Below are positions 33,138 through 35,301 of a stretch of 35,301 bases of DNA, piece after piece. The stretch lies in assembly GCA_947446885.1 (NCBI GenBank), contig CANFHZ010000016.1, forward strand, positions 1 to 35,301, in the 5' to 3' direction. The DNA is from Comamonadaceae bacterium. Its GTDB lineage: Bacteria > Pseudomonadota > Gammaproteobacteria > Burkholderiales > Burkholderiaceae_C. Within the stretch, counting starts at the first letter, position 1. Each line of letters starts with the position of its first letter. The notes under the pieces were generated by a model, which did not search any database, had not been told where the DNA came from, and saw only the letters and a list, made by a program, of their open reading frames with translations. A program made the position numbers and the translations under genes.

Positions 33138-34940
33138 ATGTACCACTACACGGCTTTTGACCAGCAATTTATACGCGCCCGCGCGGCCCAGTACCGGGAC
33201 CAACTGGAGCGCAATTTGGCAGGAAAGTTGGGCGACGATGAATTCCGTCCCCTGCGGCTGCAAAACGGCTGGTACATCCAGCGCTATGCGCCCATGCTCC
33301 GGGTGGCGGTGCCTTACGGCGAACTCAATAGCGCGCAGCTGCGGGTGCTAGCCACCATCGCCCGCGACTACGACCGCCCAGCCCCCACGCTGCTGGCACA
33401 GGCCCAGAAAACCCAGGACAAAATCGACCAGCAGGCGGGGAGCGAACCCGCGCCGCGCCTGACCACCCAATACGGCCACTTCACCACGCGCCAGAACGTG
33501 CAGTTCAACTGGATCAAGTTGGAGGATAGCGCCGACGTGATGGACCTGCTGGCCAGCGTGAACCTGCACGGCATCCAGACCAGCGGCAACTGCATACGCA
33601 ACATCACCAGCGACGAGCGCGCTGGAATTGCGGTGGACGAAGTGGTCGACCCGCGCCCCTACGCCGAAGTGCTGCGCCAGTGGAGCACGCTGCACCCCGA
33701 GTTCGCCTACCTGCCGCGCAAATTCAAGATCGCCATCACCGGCGCGGTCGAAGACCGGGCGGCAATTTTGTGGCACGACGTGGGTTTACGTGTTCTTTCT
33801 AATGCACAGGGCGAGGTCGGTTTTCAGGTTTTCGTGGGCGGCGGCATGGGCCGCACGCCTGTCATCGGCACGGAAATCCGCGCCTTTTTGCCCTGGGATC
33901 AGATCATCAACTACCTTGAAGCGGTGGTTCGGGTCTACAACGCCTGGGGCAGGCGCGACAACATGTACAAGGCCCGGATCAAGATTCTGGTCAAAGCCGA
34001 GGGCCAGCGCTATATCGACGAAGTGGAGGCCGAATACCAGCGCATCCTGGCCGCAGGCGCCCAGCACACCATTCCGCAGACCGAACTTGACCGGGTGCGC
34101 GCCTGCTTTGTAGCCCCGCCGGTTGACCTGGTGCCGGAGGCGGTGCAGCGCGTGGCGGAGCAAAGTTTGCTGGGACAGGCACGCGAGGACAAGGGCTTTG
34201 CCCGCTGGTTGCAGCAAAACGTGACCAGCCACCAAAACCCCGGCTTGCGGGTGGCCACCCTCTCTTTCAAACGCCTGGGCCAAGCCCCGGGCGACGCCAC
34301 GGCCCATCAATTGCAGACCGCGGCCGATCTGGCTGACACCTTCAGTGCGGGCGAAGTGCGCGTCAACCACGACCAGAATCTGGTGCTGCCCTGGGTGCGG
34401 GTGGACCAGCTCTTCGCGCTGTGGAAAGCCGCCAGCGCAGCCGGGCTGGCGCGGGCCAATATCCATTTGCTCAGCGACATGATTGCCTGCCCCGGCGGCG
34501 ACTACTGCGCCCTGGCCAATGCCCGCTCGCTGCCGATTGCTGCGGCCATCACCGCGCGCTACCAGGACCTGGATGAGCTGTTTGACCTGGGGGATATTGA
34601 CCTGCACATCAGCGGCTGCATCAACTCCTGCGGCCACCACCACAGCGGCCATATCGGCATTTTGGGCGTGGACAAAGACGGCCAGGAGTGGTACCAGGTG
34701 ACCCTGGGCGGCTCGGACGGCTCGGCCTTGAGCGGCGTGGCCAAACCCGGCAAAGTAGTCGGGCCCTCGTTTGCGGCTGCCGAGGTGGTGGATGTAATCG
34801 AAGCGGTCTTAGATGTCTACAAAGACCAGCGTACCAGCGGCGAGCACTTTGCCCGCACGCTGGAGCGCGTCGGTATGGAGCCCTTTAAAACCGCAGCCAA
34901 TGCCGCGCGCCAGGCCACCGCCCGCGCGGCCACCGTATGA
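33138..34940 (+). CDS. cysI: Assimilatory sulfite reductase hemoprotein (nitrite/sulfite reductase family, CysI)
   Basis: 600 residues from the ATG giving MYHYTAFDQQF; the tracked TTG start adds four residues. Two ferredoxin-like/NIR-SIR halves are visible. The siroheme and 4Fe-4S ligand cysteines are present as CPGGDYC (C451, C457) and SGCINSC (C494, C498). It reduces sulfite to sulfide with six electrons. The close relation to nitrite reductase means the substrate rests on context: the next gene is DUF934, the usual partner in betaproteobacterial cysI-DUF934-cysH clusters. The cbiX gene at 14.1 kb could supply siroheme. Confidence 0.92.
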   Translation: MYHYTAFDQQFIRARAAQYRDQLERNLAGKLGDDEFRPLRLQNGWYIQRYAPMLRVAVPYGELNSAQLRVLATIARDYDRPAPTLLAQAQKTQDKIDQQAGSEPAPRLTTQYGHFTTRQNVQFNWIKLEDSADVMDLLASVNLHGIQTSGNCIRNITSDERAGIAVDEVVDPRPYAEVLRQWSTLHPEFAYLPRKFKIAITGAVEDRAAILWHDVGLRVLSNAQGEVGFQVFVGGGMGRTPVIGTEIRAFLPWDQIINYLEAVVRVYNAWGRRDNMYKARIKILVKAEGQRYIDEVEAEYQRILAAGAQHTIPQTELDRVRACFVAPPVDLVPEAVQRVAEQSLLGQAREDKGFARWLQQNVTSHQNPGLRVATLSFKRLGQAPGDATAHQLQTAADLADTFSAGEVRVNHDQNLVLPWVRVDQLFALWKAASAAGLARANIHLLSDMIACPGGDYCALANARSLPIAAAITARYQDLDELFDLGDIDLHISGCINSCGHHHSGHIGILGVDKDGQEWYQVTLGGSDGSALSGVAKPGKVVGPSFAAAEVVDVIEAVLDVYKDQRTSGEHFARTLERVGMEPFKTAANAARQATARAATV

Positions 34941-35301
34941 GCGACTCCATGAATCCTGCATTCCACATCCTGAGCGCCGACACCCCCTTGGGCGAGGCGC
35001 ATTGGCTGACCCTGGGCAACGACGCGGACGCCCATTCCGCCGAGATCGATGCCATTGACGGCATCACCCTGCACTTCCCCAAATTCAGCGATGGCCGCGC
35101 TTTCAGCCAGGCCGTGATCTTGCGCCGGCGCGGCTTTACGGGCGACATCCGCGCCGTTGGTGACGTGCTGATTGACCAGCTCACGCAAATGCAGCGCTGC
35201 GGCTTCAGCAGCGCGGTCCTGCGCGCTGACCAGGACGCCGCGCACGGGCAGCACCTGATGCAGCATTACAGCAGCTTCTACCAGGGCGATGTGCGCCCGA
35301 C
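34937..35301 (+). CDS. DUF934 protein, 3'-truncated by the window
   Basis: The ATG overlaps the cysI stop (ATGA), and the frame stays open for 121 codons to the window edge, so it is missing from the ORF track. The segment ITLHFPKFSDGRAFSQAVILRR and GFTGDIRAVGDVLIDQL are typical of DUF934, a small protein of sulfite/oxidoreduction operons whose biochemical role is not established. The usual next gene would be cysH; it is not visible here. Confidence 0.93.
   Translation, partial: MSDSMNPAFHILSADTPLGEAHWLTLGNDADAHSAEIDAIDGITLHFPKFSDGRAFSQAVILRRRGFTGDIRAVGDVLIDQLTQMQRCGFSSAVLRADQDAAHGQHLMQHYSSFYQGDVRP

Noticed and set aside
1-35301. CRISPR arrays, tRNA/rRNA genes, insertion sequences and prophage genes
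   Set aside because: Looked for by eye on both strands; no regularly spaced repeats, cloverleaf sequence, transposase or phage structural motifs were recognised.

Overview
This GC-rich window looks like the chromosome of a betaproteobacterium of the order Burkholderiales, probably Comamonadaceae (Rhodoferax/Polaromonas-like). That placement is inferred from gene content and protein style: the mltG-tmk-holB-pilZ-tatD block, a Burkholderiales-type DinB, LptF/LptG next to pepA-holC, single-polypeptide CysI followed by DUF934, and hrpA close to argA. No database search was possible. Most of the window is a dense housekeeping chromosome with many 4-nt stop/start overlaps. No rRNA, tRNA, CRISPR array or insertion sequence was recognised.

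Layout. 1-2.0 kb: the 3' part of an FMN-dependent alpha-hydroxy-acid dehydrogenase gene and dinB. 2.0-6.6 kb (minus): the mltG-tmk-holB-pilZ-tatD operon ending in a small ankyrin-repeat gene. 6.65-8.8 kb: ygfZ and an iron-type alcohol dehydrogenase gene. 9.0-9.7 kb: two small secreted cysteine-containing proteins facing each other across a perfect 28-bp palindrome. 9.4-11.9 kb (minus): pepA-holC and two small genes. 11.9-14.5 kb: lptF-lptG-cbiX. 14.5-17.0 kb: a cysB-type regulator, a methionine-type aminotransferase and a DUF442 phosphatase-like protein. 17.1-22.3 kb: a complete five-gene branched-chain-amino-acid/amide (HAAT-type) ABC importer with a clear promoter and an intercistronic hairpin. 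22.3-26.4 kb (minus): hrpA, carrying an in-frame cluster of inverted repeats.

The accessory part is 26.4-29.1 kb, between hrpA and argA. It holds a vapBC-type toxin-antitoxin pair, an AT-richer gene for an unrecognised two-transmembrane coiled-coil protein, and a ribbon-helix-helix/ParE-type toxin-antitoxin pair. The most notable observation is a sequence directly upstream of the unrecognised gene that matches the GEMM-I (cyclic-di-GMP-I) riboswitch consensus in detail. It has the GGGCAAACC core, a GAAA-capped hairpin, ACGCAAAGCC, a CUAAG-type tetraloop receptor with a compensating change, and the 3' AGCxGGG...GCC element. The first ATG of the ORF as tracked lies inside this RNA, so the real start is probably 28 codons downstream. 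The result is a candidate c-di-GMP-controlled membrane protein of unknown function lodged between two toxin-antitoxin modules.

29.1-35.3 kb: argA, dsbB (minus), yggX, an mnmC gene whose N-terminal methyltransferase half looks degenerate, then cysI and the start of a DUF934 gene that runs off the window. cysB, cbiX (siroheme synthesis) and cysI-DUF934 together suggest assimilatory sulfate/sulfite reduction to sulfide, although they are separated by about 19 kb here.
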